From: Paramarasmius palmivorus
Lineage: Eukaryota; Basidiomycota; Agaricomycetes; Agaricales; Marasmiaceae
Reading direction: 5' to 3'
Assembly: GCA_037176845.1 (NCBI GenBank)
Contig: JAYKXP010000014.1
Location: 186,001 to 250,000 of the forward strand
DNA length: 64,000 bases
Positions 43,720-56,900 of the stretch are shown here, in pieces (position 1 is the stretch's first letter; every line of letters begins with the position of its first letter). Made by a program: the position numbers and the translations under genes. Under the pieces are notes generated by a model. The model did no database searches, was not told the origin of the DNA, and saw only the letters and a list, made by a program, of their open reading frames with translations.

Positions 43720-44967
43720 TCACTGTTTGCGGCACATCGTCTGTTGACTATGGAAATAGTCGAGCGCGATAGAGATGAAGACATAGTGCAAGTAGGCACC
43801 CAGTACGACGCAAAAATGAAAGATCTGATGGGACGCAAAGAAGTAGTCGTATCTTCCAGGATGAAGACGTTCTGGAATGTGATTAGCACTGAAGACAGAA
43901 ATTAGTTAACCACGATAATGAAAAGAGTTTTCGACGTACTACAACAATGCGCCGCCAACATAGAAGCTCCCCGAAAACAAGAACCATTTGACGCCCGTAT
44001 CGTTCAGCGTTACCGACACACCATGTATGAACAGCCAATGACATATTGGGAGTAGGGAATAAAAACCAAGAGCAAGAAAGATCGTTGTTCGGGCGCCGAT
44101 GTGCGAAGGCTTTGCATATTCTGGATCGAGAACCACGAAACTAGCCGCTATAACCTTCATCAGAACACTTAGAATATGTTCATGCAGTCTTAAACGAACC
44201 TAATCCCAAAACCGTGATGACTAGCATGGATAAAATGCGATATCCCGGTTCGCAGTAATAGCCATAGTAGATAAGGGGATAATGAGAGCCAAGGTTGAGA
44301 ACGACGATACCCAGATAATCACAAGCGTACATGCGAGTTGCTACCTATAAGGAAGTTGGAAGTAAGTAGCAATCAAATCACAGAGAATAGAATGGCCTTA
44401 CATCTCGCGAATGACACCACGACGCGTGGAAGAGAGCACTGCAAAAATGGCAGAAGGCAGCAGAGAAGAAAAACGCGGCGAACAGTGCGGTGTCGACCCA
44501 GTTTGTCTGATATGGGGTGAGATCACTCGGCTTCACGACGAAAAACATCCACAGATACAAGAATCCACCCCACAGATGACTGTGGATATTGACTGGGATG
44601 AATATCATAAGAGCATGGCACGAAAAAAGCATGTAGTCCACGCACCTGTTTCATTGTGAAGGTCTATGGAGTTATTTTATGGCTCAGAAACAACTTTCAG
44701 AATAATGGAATCATGTTTCTCACATGAGTAAGTTGATTGAAAGCAGCCCTTCCAGTGATACTGCAGTCTGGTTGCGAGATTGAGCCGAAATAGATGCACT
44801 CAAAATCAAGTGGCATACCTAGCATATCCGGTCAGAATGTACTGGTTGTACTTCTGCCACTCTTCTAGCTTGTCCAGACCAACGGTTTTCGAGGTTTGTT
44901 CCAGCAACACAGCGCGTGGAGGCTTCGCCAGGTCTTTGTCTTCAGAGAACCGATTCCGCAGTGACAT
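43720..44967 (-). CDS. PAQR/Izh-type seven-helix receptor (adiponectin receptor family)
   Basis: Starts at the ATG at 44967 (MSLRNRFSEDKDL), with WQKYNQYILTGYAR before the first intron. Conserved PAQR blocks follow: LHNETVNIHSHLWGG, CHFCSALFHASWCHS (Ser/His zinc motif), ACDYLGIVVLNLGSHYP, and near the end ANHIPERLHPGRYDYFFASH with HQIFHFCVVLGAYLHYV. Yeast Izh proteins of this family link to zinc and sterol metabolism; animal ones bind adiponectin and have ceramidase activity. His and Asp metal ligands of the three motifs appear present. The small exon carrying AAFNQLTH has an unclear donor (CATGTGAG). Divergent from the second DUF6533 gene. Confidence 0.85.
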
Positions 44968-45562
44968 GGGAAGAATTGTTCAGGTTTGCTCACTGTGAAA
45001 CCTTAATATACCGGCCAGCTAGCCGCACAAGCGGCCAACAGCTTCTGTGTGTGATGCTGTCCAAATCCTGCAAGACAGGACATGGAAGCGATTCCAAAGT
45101 AGTTTCGGCAAAAGCCGAACATGCAGTCGCCTGGGAAATTTGATCGTGATTCATCGCATCTCGGATCCTGCCATCGTGTTGGTACTTGGATTGCCTCCCA
45201 ATTCAGAACCCAAAGCATTCCTTTGGCCACTTCTGAAGCCCTCAATCTTGTCATACTCTCAGAAGTATTCTTCACAGGAGGCACTATCTCACTGCTGCAG
45301 AACATCCTCCCTTTGCAGTCCTCCAAGTAGGCCGTATCAATGCTGTATTTGGCAAGACACCGATCAACGTTTCAGCGCTCTGAACATCACGGGCTTGAAA
45401 TCCCCGACTTGTCCTTTGACCCACACTCATCAGCCTTCCATCTTATTGTATGATCACGATGATCATCTTGGAATCAGTCTATGGCTTAAGAAGATGGATG
45501 GAAGAATGGCTATGCGTCGACTTCCCTCTCCTACCCCCCACTCTGGCAGTGGCTCTGGCACT
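44968..45562. promoter_or_regulatory. Divergent intergenic region, PAQR and DUF6533 copy 2
   Basis: 595 bp between the two ATGs. Open frames here have no domain. It presumably holds both promoters; no clear TATA box was found. Confidence 0.3.
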
Positions 45563-47145
45563 ATGTTGTACACGGACCCGAAACTTACCGATCTGTGAGC
45601 TATGGAGTATTGGTGTGGCGTCCTGTGTTCTCACCTTGTCTTGACAGGCCTCAATACTATTTCTGGTATTTAGCTGGAATAAGTCAGTATACATTCCTTC
45701 CCGGCCAATGACATACGATAACGCTCTTAAAAGCGATCCTATACTGGGACCATCTTCTCACCTTCAGTAGGTACCTCCAGTCACTCCGGCGGCCTTATGA
45801 TCGAACCAATTTTCAGAGACGGAAGCCAGATGTTTATGGAAACGACCTTCGAACGCCAGTGGTTACTTGTTCTTTATAAATCGTTATTTCAATGCTTTGG
45901 GTGCTCTATTTGGTTGCATAACTGTCTTTTACCATGACCTACCTTTAAGGCCAGTTTCCATATTGATTCTCTTCCAACCCACTAAACCACAATGTAGATG
46001 CGAGACCCAGGCGCAGATTCGTGAAATCGTCTTGATCGTGGCTCAATTGATCGTAGTGCGTAAGTTGCCTATGATTCGTTTGAAGGATGACTTCTGAGCG
46101 CCAAGACTCAAATTAGTAATTCTGACTTTGCGGATCTATGCACTGTATTCTTGCAGCAAGCGCCTCCTTTGGTTTATGCTTTCTACAATTGCATTACTCC
46201 TGTCAATCGTCATCGTGTGTTTAATCCTCCACTGTTCTCCAGAAGCTGATTTAGCAATTAGTTCACTACCTTTTACTTCTCTGGGGGTGTGGAGTATGAG
46301 AGGGTGTATGGCAGGTGTATCAGTCACTTTGACCTACAGACGTGAGCCTACTTTCCTATCGAACTATTCGTCTTCTGACAACTATGTCAAAGTGCAATTA
46401 GTACGGTTTCTATACTTCCACTATTTGCCCCTAACGTACCTATTTAGAGAAGGCCATCGCTTGGGAAATGCTTCTGATATACGATGTACTACTGTTTTCT
46501 CTGGCGGTTCACAACGCGTTTAGGACGAGGAACGAGCTCAAACTTCTCCGTATGCTTAAGAACAGGGCTTCTCTGAAAGTCATTCTTCTACGAGATGGTT
46601 AGTCCTTTCTCGTCGATATGGTTTTACGTGGGCTAATATATCGAAACTTGTCAGGTGCGATGTATTTCGGGTTTGTTGTCTTGCCTTCGGTGGATTAGGA
46701 CCGTCAAACTCATGTAAACCTTGAAGCGTTATGCTTCTTGCAAATTTAGCGAACATCATCACGTATCATGTGCGTCCTTTTCCGTCGTTCGGGATGATTA
46801 TTGTCCTTACTATCTAAATACAGACCGCGGAGGTGCGTGCAGGTCGATAGGTTTGAGTACACTAAATTCACGTAAGTGGACATAAGGGCTTTATGAGAGG
46901 CGGTCTTGCGGCCTTCTCGAGCAGGTGCGCGTCTTCAACGAACCCCGCGCATCGTGTGTTTATTGATTTTCACAAGTTTGTCTGTGACCATGGTATCCCG
47001 CTTGATGTTGAACCTTCACGAAGTAATGGACATCGGAATCTATCTCAGTCAGTTTGCCAGCCAGGTTGAAGATCAGCATGGAACACAGATCGTATTCTAC
47101 CAACGGCGGCCTACTAACAAAGACTTGGGCTCGTTCGACGTTTGA
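45563..47145 (+). CDS. DUF6533-family membrane protein, copy 2
   Basis: Starts MLYTDPKLTDL, then an intron, then PQYYFWYLAGISQ, parallel to copy 1. Shared blocks include AILYWDHLLTF, CLWKRPSNASGYLF, LFINRYFNALGAL, REIVLIVAQLIVV, LTLRIYALYSCSKRLLWF, EGHRLGNASDIRC as an alternative frame around the EALL exon, RTRNELKLLRMLKN, VILLRDGAMYFG, LANLANIITYH and SLSVTMVSRLMLNLHEVMD. It ends DLGSFDV. Same family as copy 1. Nucleotide similarity is visible in exons and much weaker in introns, as expected for an older duplication. Function unknown. Confidence 0.7.
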
Positions 47146-47446
47146 ATTATACCTTGCACGCTCTTTTCATGTACCTCTTTACTATCAGGCACTGGATCGC
47201 CTATTAATACTGCGCTTCTTTCTCAGAGCGGTGTTCTGAGACGGTGACGTGCTCCGTGTATATACTACTATACTGCTCGTCACTTCCAGAGCCAATCCAT
47301 CGTACATAACTCAATAAGAACGGGGTATCTAAGACAAGAATACACATGATACAACAGCCTAACCACACCTGTATCAACTATACGATATCCGCAAGACATC
47401 CGAAGCGTTGAAGAAATAAACCGGAGAAGATGTATCTGATGTGTCC
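47146..47446. other. Intergenic between convergent genes
   Basis: No gene is seen between DUF6533 copy 2 and RMI1 stops. Confidence 0.35.
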
Positions 47447-49131
47447 TCAATCCGAATCGGAGAGCTCCAATGGTTCTTCTGTGAGAAGAACAGTACGCCG
47501 TCGAACGTGTCGGACGCGTACCGGGGTATTCTCCTTGTTGCCATCGTTATCATTCTCATTCTCGTCCTCGTCCTCGTCATCCTCGATCGTTATGCTCTCG
47601 ACTTGACCACCTGATGAGCCGGAACTCGCCATGGGTGCGCTACGTTGTCCACCAGAGCCATTAGATCCACCGCCTGATGACCGAGGGACAGGCTTGGGCT
47701 GGGTTCTCGTAGGTTGTGACATGCCCTGCATGGCATTCATTTCGGCTTCATCAATCCCAGCCAAAAAGTCCGAGTTGTAGTCATCACTTGTGAACATATC
47801 ATCGTCTCCGTCATCATCGATCATGACAACTTTGGCTGGTTTGGCTGGTTGTTTCTGCTTTCTAGTGTCTTTGCTAGGTCCAGAGGAAGGAACATCGACA
47901 GAGCCACTGCTAACTCTGCCTCGCGCAGGAAGCGGTTTGATTGGCCTGTCTCGAGTGTTCAAGAGCCAGTCAGAGTTCTCGTCGTTCTCGTCTTCGTCGT
48001 CGCTTTCGATAACAATGGGACCCTTTGGTTTCGGGGCAGAAGAGGAACTCTTGGGTTTAGGAAGGTGACTGGAGGAAGAGGAAGCGGCAGTCGAAGACGA
48101 AGGGATTTGCGTTGGTGATGTGGGCCGGTTTGGAACACGACGTCTCAGGGGTTCTTTCTCATCGTCGAGGTGGTTGGGATCAGGTAGCGGAGGAGCTGCA
48201 ATTTCTCTCAATGGTCCCCTGGCCTGCAAGATAGGCGGAGGACTTTCTCCGGGGTCAAGTAGACTACCAATCGTCAGTTTCTCAACTTTTCGAAAGAGAA
48301 CAGTCGCTCACTTTAGTCTTTGCTTCAGACTGCGAGCAAATTCCGCGTCTTGTTGAGCGTCACGATCAGCAATTTGATGGCCCTTTAATGTGATTCGTTT
48401 CGGCTCCAGAAACGCGATACCTCTACGGACTTCCACATCATGAATGAGCATCTGTGTAGGTATCTCTGTAAACGGTATCCAGGGGATAAAACAGGGTAAA
48501 CGCACTTTATAGCCCAATGGCGTGGAACCAAGCTTCAGCTCTGGTATCCTTTGATATTCCATTGCACGAAGGGTTGTGGCTCCGTCGCTTAGCTCAAGCC
48601 GGAGCATTGCTCTTTGATAGTTAGGCACAGGTCCAGCCCCTTCAACGTCATTATCCGCTTCTTCATCTTCTCCTCCTTCCCCTTCTTCGGCACCGGCAGC
48701 AAAGCGCTCTTCGCGAATCTGCCTTGTCTTGTTCAATGAGTACGCGCTAACTCCAATGTCGGTAATAGATTCGATTTGAACTAGGATTGGAGGTCCATTT
48801 AAAGTAGAATGAGCGGTGTCGGTGTCGCCGATCTGAGCAGGAATACCGGTTCCATGTAACATTGAATCTCTCAAATCGGATTCTAGAAGTTGCAGTTCGA
48901 CTTCACGTATGATCTGGTTGATTTGCGTCGCTGGGTTCAGTTGCTTCTCTGAGATTATCCAGTCATAACATCCTTGTAGCCACTCCTATGGAATGAGAAA
49001 CGAGTCAACAATCATGAAAAAATAAGGCGCTCTCCTGCACAAGTGAAAGAGGATAAGCAACTTACTGGATCTATACGCGGTTTGGGATAGTTTGCACTAA
49101 GCCAGTCGGAGATGGCACGCGGTGGCTGCAT
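47447..49131 (-). CDS. RMI1: RecQ-mediated genome instability protein 1 (RMI1)
   Basis: Starts MQPPRAISDWLSANYPKPRID, then an 80 bp intron, then EWLQGCYDWIISEKQLNPA with IIREVELQLLESDLRDSML, the RMI1 N-terminal helices. The OB-fold core follows: GPPILVQIESITDIGVSAYS, MLRLELSDGATTLRAMEY, IPELKLGSTPLGYKVRL, and RRGIAFLEPKRITLKG. The second half is disordered, acidic and Ser-rich to the stop at 47447. RMI1 binds Top3 and the RecQ helicase Sgs1/BLM and dissolves double Holliday junctions in the nucleus. Divergent from SGD1/NOM1 with 261 bp between ATGs. Confidence 0.88.
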
Positions 49132-49392
49132 TGAAGATGGTGGTTCAGAAGAAACAGGTCAAGTTTGAACTCGTTGGGCGCCAACGCGTGACACACGTGA
49201 TCGCAAAGCCTGAACGAAACTTTGAAAGGCTTGGTGAATTCAAGAAAAACATTACTTGAAAGATATGCTTGCATAGCTGAAATAAACTAAACATGTCTAG
49301 TTAGAACAGGGAGGTGAGCTTCGATACGTGGCTCATAAAAATTTCCAGCTCATTACAGTGATAAGGCCGGCAATTCCAAATTTGGAAGAAAT

Positions 49393-52300
49393 ATGCCGCC
49401 CCGAACGAAAACTTCCACCACTCGCTTGCCTCAGAGTCTTCTGGAGCAAATCGAGCAGTCTAATGGTCAGAATTCTTGTTTTTCTGAGAATTGTTTTTTT
49501 GATAAATGTCTTTCGATAGGGAGCGAAAACTTGCACCAACGACGGTCTTCTAAAAAGCAGCAATTGTCGCGCAAGGAAGCTCGGAAACAAGACCGAGCAA
49601 GCAAGAAACTGAAGAAGGCGGAATACTTTTCTGCCTCAGTCAAACGTCCTGCTGAATCTGAGCATGATCAATTACCGCAAAGAAAGCGAGTGAAGCTCGA
49701 TGGAGGAGCGGATGTATATGGAAACACTCAACCAAAGGCATCTACGAGCAAGGCGGCACTCATCGAGGCACCACCACCAAAGAAAAAGCCATCATCTTCA
49801 GCTCGGGATAATGTCCCCAAGCCCCAAAAGTCTCAGGAAACACCACTTGCCAAGCTCGCGTCTAATTCTGGCTTAAGTGCTACTGCAGCACGAACCCAGA
49901 AAGAAAAGGAAGAGGATGCTTATATCACCTACCTGGAATCAAAATTGGGCTACGGAAAATCGAAAGGCAAAAAAGCTCGTCATGATGATGGTTTAGATGG
50001 TGAGTATCATGTTACATGCTGCTTGTAACACCCACTGAGCGATTTCCCAAGATCTCTTCGACTTTACTGAATCAATCAACTTTCCATCGTACAAGGTGCT
50101 CAACACCCTATAAAGAATCTTGACTATGGCTCATTAGCTTTTAGAAATCGCAAGACGTACCCACGAGTGAACAAGGCGACGATGTGACCGACGAAAGTGA
50201 TGAAGATTTATCTGAAGACGGCGAATCAGAAGAACAGGGAGATGATTCGGCAGAAGAACATTCCAACGAAGAAGAGTGGGGAGGTATCGAAGATGCCGAT
50301 GGTGACGACGTCTCAGAGTCAGCAGAAAAGGATGAAACACCCACAACAACATTGCCTGAACCGAAGGGTGCGTTACCTGCGTAGTCTGCTGTGTATGCTA
50401 TTGATGATATTCTTAGCCACCAAATATGTCCCTCCACATCTAAGAAACAAGGAGAAAGCCAGTGACGAGACATCGGAAGCGCTACTCAAACTCACAAAAC
50501 AGCTCAAAGGTCTTTTGAATCGGTAATCAACTTCATTCGCGCTAAATTTCACAAGGCTAATAGAATACGAAAAAGGATGTCGGAACAAAACATAGGCTCC
50601 ATTGTTGACAGCATAGAGGAGGTCTATCGTAACCAACGACGACATGGTACACGGATTTCACTGTATCATATTCACCACGCTAACTTCATTCTGAAGATGT
50701 TACATCGACCCTTACGAGCCTGATCATCGACGGCATCTGCTCCCACTCGTCGCTACTGGACTCTTATGTGGTTTTATACGCCGCATTCGTATCCAGCCTG
50801 TACAAGATCATCGGCATAGAGTTCGGTATGTGGCCAGACCCGTATTCATCGACCTCGTATTGATCTCCCCTAGCTGCCTACTTTGTACAGAATGTCGTCA
50901 ACTCGTACGAGCAACACCTGGCTAACTCGCACAGCGTCGAAGCAGCTCGACCTGCTGCCGAGAGTCCAGATGTTGCTCAACAGGAGGATAACGGCAAAGA
51001 AGCCTCCAACTTGGTTGTGCTTCTTTCGGAACTATACAACTTCCAGGTCATATCTTGCGTTTTAATCTACGATGTGATCCGAGGGCTGCTCGACGGTGAC
51101 ATTGGAGAGCTGAACGTTGAGTTGCTTCTCAAGATTGTTAGAAGTACGTGCTACTCTACAGCGTTTTGGGCTGCTGCGAATATTTCTCTTGCAGATTCCG
51201 GCCAGCAACTTCGGCAAGATGATCCCTCTGCGCTGAAGGATATCATCCAGATCATTCACGACAAAGTCGGAAAGAATGAGAGCAATCTCAGGTATGGTGC
51301 TTGCCGTGTTCTGACCATTCTGTTACTGACTCTCTCGGCTAGTTCAAGGACGCGCTTCATGATGGAGACGTTGAACAACCTGAAGAACAATAAGACTAAG
51401 CGCATCGGGACCCAGAATCAAGGTGGAGAGGCAGTTGAGAGGATGAAGAAGTTCCTTTCTGGCTTGAGTAAGAAGAGGCATGGTATGTCCATTCATGAAA
51501 TTGTTCCAGTCTCACAACTCAACTTGCTTGTACAGTGATGGCACACGAACCACTTCGGGTGTCTCTAGAAGATTTACACTCCGCCGAAACCAAAGGCAAG
51601 TGGTGGCTTGTTGGTGCTGCATGGGGAGGCGATCCGCTTCTCGATCGACAGGGTGCTCAACCAACCAACCACGAGAGCTCAACTCGCGCCAATCAAGACA
51701 GTGGAGTGATGGCCAACAATGCGCTGCTGAAGCTAGCAAAGAAGCAGGGCATGAACACCGACATTCGTCGAAGCATATTCGTTGTGCTTATGAGTAGTGA
51801 CGTACGTGTACTCGCGGTATCTCAGTAACACCTGACGCTGATGCCGCTGGCACAGGACTACGTCGACGCTTGTGAGCGATTGGCAGAGCTGAAGCTCACG
51901 GAGGTTCAGCAAAGAGACATTGTCCGTGTCCTGATACATTGTTGTGGTAACGTAAGTTGAGAGGAACTACATACCGTGATGAATCTGACATTCTCCTGCA
52001 GGAGAAAAGCTATAACCCTTACTATACTCTCGTATGCCAGCACCTGTGCGAGCGCTCCCATTCATACAAGATAACCCTGCAGTATTGCCTGTGGGACTTC
52101 CTTCGGGATATGGGCGAGACTGAAGTGGGAGGTATGGAAGTAATCAAAAGCTTGAAAGAAGGCGAAGGTTTTGACGTCAAGTCAATCTCGTCTTCTCGTC
52201 TGCGCAACGTTGCCAAAGCCTATGCATGGTGGATAGCAAAAGATAGTATCAGCCTGGCGGTGCTCAAGGTGTGTTGCACATTCAAGCTTCAGTCAACGAT

Positions 52301-52655
52301 TCTGACTTTCTTTACGCAGCCTGTGGACTTCACGCAACTCAAATCCCAGACGAGGACTTTCTTGCGAGAATTATTCGTCAACATCTTTGTGTGCAGCCAG
52401 TCATCCTCGCCGCTCATAGATTCAAATGGACAAGGCATCAGCACAACGCGCAATCGGGGTGCGATCGAAGAGATATTCATCAAAGCTACTCGGATACAGA
52501 CTTTGGCGATGGGTCTGGTGTTTTTCCTCTCCGATGGTCTCAAATTAGAAGTAGGGACCGGTGCGAGCGAACCTGTAAGGAAGCTTGTTGGTTGGGGTGT
52601 CGAGGTTGCAAAAGATACAATACGGACAGGATTGGATATAGTTCCTAGTCTTTAA
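49393..52655 (+). CDS. SGD1: SGD1/NOM1 nucleolar MIF4G-MA3 protein
   Basis: Starts ATG 49393. The N-terminus is basic (SRKEARKQDRASKKLKKAEYF), then a long acidic Glu/Asp run near 50200-50340. YVPPHLRNK introduces the MIF4G domain: SLIIDGICSHSSLLDSYVVLY, YFVQNVVNSYEQ, VVLLSELYNFQVISCVLIYDVI, TRFMMETLNNLKNNK. The C-terminal MA3 domain begins near 51730 and includes FVVLMSSDDYVDACERLAEL (spliced) and YYTLVCQHLCERSHSYKITLQ. About ten short introns join cleanly. Sgd1/Nom1 works in 18S rRNA maturation in the nucleolus; the yeast gene was first found as a suppressor of a glycerol defect. Confidence 0.92.
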
Positions 52656-52681
52656 ATATCGCACGCTTCTCGAACGCAACA

Positions 52682-53561
52682 CTACAGACAACGCTTCCGC
52701 TTTTCCCACCAAATGTGAACGTGGGGTGCTGTATCCTCGAACTGTGGACCATATTGAGTATACAACAGTGAACTGCCATGGCGCACGCACTGATATTGGA
52801 ATCCTGTCTCTTCCGAGATGAAGTTGGCCTTGAGCTCTTCCTCGGTGAAATTGCACGCTAAAGCTAGAGTTAGAATTATGTGTAGGCAAGAAGCAGGCAG
52901 CGCACATGTTATCAAGAAGTAACCCCCAGGTTTTATCAGCCTCGCAGCTCGAGCAGGATACCTAGCAGCTGGAGAGTTCCCTTGCTCGTCTTTATGACCT
53001 AACGCAATAGCATCATAGGTTCCTTTGTCGAGCAGAAGATCCCAAACAGCAGATTCGTCCGCATCCATGTGAGGCAGCTTTGGCGGGTCTTCCGTCAAAA
53101 AGTCGCATCTATTGAAGGAAATATCCTCTCCGTCTTTGGAAGCGGCAACCATCTTCGACAGCCGTACAGCATCTTCGCTATAGTCGATACCAGCAAGGTT
53201 TTTTGCTGGATAACTGGCCTCTAGGAGTGCCAAAAGTAAAGTTCCATTCCCACTACCGACTTCCAAGATCGATGGCGTTGATGTCGGAGGGGTGTACTCT
53301 TCGGCCCACTCTACCATCTTATCGACACTCTCCATCCCAAACCTGCTCGAACGATGAATGAGATACTGGTGGCCATTGCGGAAGGAGAAGTTTAGTGCCA
53401 AATTTCGCCTTCATCTCCGATCTCTTCAAAGTTTGTCACTTCTTCTTTGTAAACATTGTCCCAGCTGGATATATAGGTGAGATCAGCCTGATGTGATAAA
53501 GATAAGTCGCATACTGTTCTTTTGTGCCGAGTTTTGAGGGTGGAAGATCTAATCCACTCAT
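52682..53561 (-). CDS. EFM4: EFM4-type eEF1A lysine methyltransferase
   Basis: Starts MSGLDLPPSKLGTKE at 53561. Spliced: HWDNVYKEEVTNFEEIGDEGEIW, then FGMESVDKMVEW, then SAM motif I ILEVGSGNGTLLLALLE, SEDAVRLS, DLLLDKGTYDAIAL (catalytic-loop Asp-Lys-Gly) and KPGGYFLIT. The last exon is CNFTEEELKANF to WWEKRKRCL. The family methylates a lysine on translation elongation factor 1A. The joint between EGEIW and FGMES has no GT donor: the intron would begin GC (near 53406) and end AG, a rarer but known class. The stop lies 26 bp from that of SGD1, tail to tail. Confidence 0.87.
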
Positions 53562-53913
53562 CTTTTTCTGTTGGGGAAGGACAAAAATCGAAATCACGTG
53601 GCAGAGACGAGCGTCATCTTTGTGCGAGCTCTTTGATGACGAGATGAATCTGTACCCCCAGCATTCGAGTAAGTAATTGCGGATCATCCCATAATGTTGA
53701 AGAATTGGATTTCAGGTATGTTCCATAGCAGAGAGTCCCAGTGGTAACAGTTTAAGTAGGCGTACCCGTGGTAGAGTTTTAATGAGTTTGGTTGAAGCGC
53801 TTCCGTAGGTGGCAGTGCCAAAGTCCTTCATGAATCATTCACAGCCTAAGCTTTGTTCTCTGCTCTCACTGTCTACCCGTCAAATGATCTGAATATTGAA
53901 GGATTGAAGGAGT
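53562..53913. promoter_or_regulatory. Divergent promoter region of EFM4 and RAD2/XPG
   Basis: 352 bp between the ATGs with no gene seen. No strong TATA box. Confidence 0.35.
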
Positions 53914-56900
53914 ATGGGTGTTAAATCACTTTGGAGTCTTCTGACTCCTGTGGGACGGCCGGTTATGTGCGTCACAAGTCTTCAGTCTATTCATTTACAT
54001 ACTTAAGCCCAGTATAGGTTAGAGAATATGGAAGGCAAGACCATGGCTATCGACTCCAGTATATGGATATACCAGTTCCAAGCCACGATGCGTGCAAAGG
54101 ACGGCAGGGCTCTGGTTAATGCACACGTTTTGGGCTTTCTTCGAAGAATATGCAAGTTGCTTTTCTATGGCATCAAGCCCGTCTTCGTGTTTGATGGAGG
54201 AGCACCAGCGCTAAAGAAATCTACGCTGGTATGTCCTTTCTGTTTGTTATTAAATACCATCTCAATATCGAACGCGTAGAACGACAGAAGAAGAAAGAAG
54301 AGTGGTGCAGCTGCAAGTCACACCAAGATTGCGGAACGACTTCTGGCGGCTCAGATGAGAAGAGAAGCGCTCAAACATGCTAAAGGAGGCCAGTACGTGA
54401 ATATGCCGACGTATTTTCGTACATGACTGAAAATTTCCACATCAGCTCGCCTTCGAAAGGGAAAGGAAAGGTGTCAGCTAATGCCGATGAGGAAACAGTA
54501 TTTTTGGAAGATCTTGATCCAACCATGCCTCAGACTCCAGCAAAGAAGAAGAAAGCGGCAGAACCATCTTCCTCCGGTAAGAAGAACAAATTTTACGACC
54601 ACGATCCCTATCGCCTCCCCGATGTAAATATGGAAGCCCGAGTCGCAGATGCCACACGCTCAGCGGCACCCGACCCACGTCTTGCGACCGAGGAAGAGCT
54701 TCGGGATTTTATAGAAAACATGCGCCCCGAGGACTTTGATGTCACCTCTGCTGCCTTCCGAGAACTCCCAACCGAAATTCAGTACGAAATTGTCGGTGAC
54801 CTGAGGCTCAAGTCTCGACAAACTTCATATACCCGATTGCAACAAATGTTGCGGAGCGCGCCTACGCCTCTTGATTTCTCCAAGCAACAAATCAAGAACC
54901 TACAGCAAAGGAATTCGCTCACACAACAGCTATTGACGACCACGGATACTATCGGAAAGGCGCACATAGAAATTCCGATTCGGATTGCTAGTGAGCGAAA
55001 TCGGGAATACGTGCTGATGAAGAACGAAGATGCATCTGGAGGTTGGATCTTGGGCATACGGGATGACGGCACGGAGCAGAAACCTATTGTTATTGATCAT
55101 GACAGTGACGACGAGGACGATGACATGGAGGAGGTAAAGATGTAAGATTATTTTTATGCCCGGGATCTTTTCATTGATTCATACATATTGGTAGCCCCGA
55201 CCAAATTCAAAGCACATCGGCAATAGATCCGGACTTGAGAAACTATCAGAGGAATATGGCGCTTTCTGCTATTGGCACGCGATACGAACCCAAGCCGTTA
55301 GCGCCACTGACCACTAGCACGCCAAAACCCGCCTCCATTCCTCTGTTTAGCCTTGATGACGAGGAAAAGGATACCCATGGACCTCCGAACTATGAGTCGG
55401 ATGACGAAATGGTGGCGCTTGCTATCCAACAGAGTTTGGATACAGCGCAAGCCAGATTACAGAAGGAAACCAAGCCACCTTCTAGCAGCCTTCGCGGTGT
55501 ATCTCCAAACATGCACTTTGTAAATTCTACGCGCCTCGAGACGGCGCTCTCCATAGCGAACGCGAGCTCATCGAAAGCAAGCACATCATACTCCCATTAT
55601 ACCACAGCAGGTCCGAGTAAAGACTCAACGTCATCTGGGTCTTTCGGACAGCCATTCCTACTCAACGAAATCCCGCCCAAGCCACCTTCCACAAGTAACA
55701 GATCTTCTATATCGCATGTCATTCCTCGGGAACCCACAAAAAGCGCAGTAATGTCATCCTCAACTCTGGAACCTGAACGACCCCCTCCTTCAAATATGAA
55801 AGTGTCATTGTCGTCCGGGGCGTTCGGGCAACCCTTACTCTTGAACGACGTGTCCAAACCTGATCAACTCAATCAACACACCGTCGAAACCCACCAGGCA
55901 CTTCAGCAAAGTATGCCTCTGTCGTCAACTAAACAACAGCCGATAAGTCAAATAGAGTTGGACACTTCAGCACAACATCCGGCTGAAGAATCACCGAGAA
56001 TCTCGCATGATGTATCACCTCAGGTTCAAGTTCCTGGGATTGCTGGCGTTAGCAACGGCGTTGATTCTGATGACGATGACATGGAAGAGGTCATTCCCAT
56101 CCCTACGTCTAATTCAGAACGGTTTGTGCGGGAAGTCGAACCTCACACGCACCTGCCAGAAGACGAACTGGAGTACATCACAGATGATGGTAAGGGTAGC
56201 GACCAGACCCTTCCACCAGCGCCTATTCCTTTGTTGGAGCCCACGGAGATATTGGAAGACGCGACAGAGGATCAGCGTAGATCACACTCGCCAACAGAAA
56301 ACGTGGACGAGGGACGCTCCCGGCCCCCATCACCTCCTGCCGAGGATTGGGACGCAGCCCAAGAGATGGACCCAGATGCAGAAGAGGGTGAATTTGCTCG
56401 TTTCGTTTCACAGGTTAAGGGACGCGACATTGACGATGTGCGACGTGAGATTGATGAGGAGATCAAATCCCTGAACGAACAGCGGAAGAATGCCATGCGA
56501 GACTCGGAGGATATTACGCAGCAGATGATCACTCAGATTATGGTGCGTAACATACGAGAAAATTTGGAGTTGGCGCTCAATTTATTTTTATTTTTTCTAT
56601 TAGATGATGCTACGTCTGTTTGGCATTCCATATATTACCGCCCCGATGGAGGCCGAGGCTCAGTGCGCCGCGTTGGTGTCGCTTGGTCTTGTCGACGGTA
56701 TTATTACCGACGACTCTGACGTGTTTCTGTTCGGTGGTCTGCGTGTGTACAAGAACATGTTCAACCAATCAAAGACGGTCGAGTGCTTTTTACTCTCCGA
56801 TTTGAGTCGGGAGTTAGGTTTAGACCGTGATACTCTTATCCGCCTCGCGTACCTTCTAGGGAGCGACTATGTGGAAGGTCTTCCTGGTGTTGGTCCCGTT

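Noticed and set aside
44780..45598. Plus-strand ORFs before DUF6533 copy 2, up to 183 codons
   Set aside because: The first overlap the PAQR first exon; the rest lack domains and end at the real start of copy 2, so they are taken as promoter sequence.
47790..48118. Plus-strand ORFs of 89-92 codons over RMI1
   Set aside because: Mirror of the low-complexity acidic/Ser region of RMI1 on the other strand.
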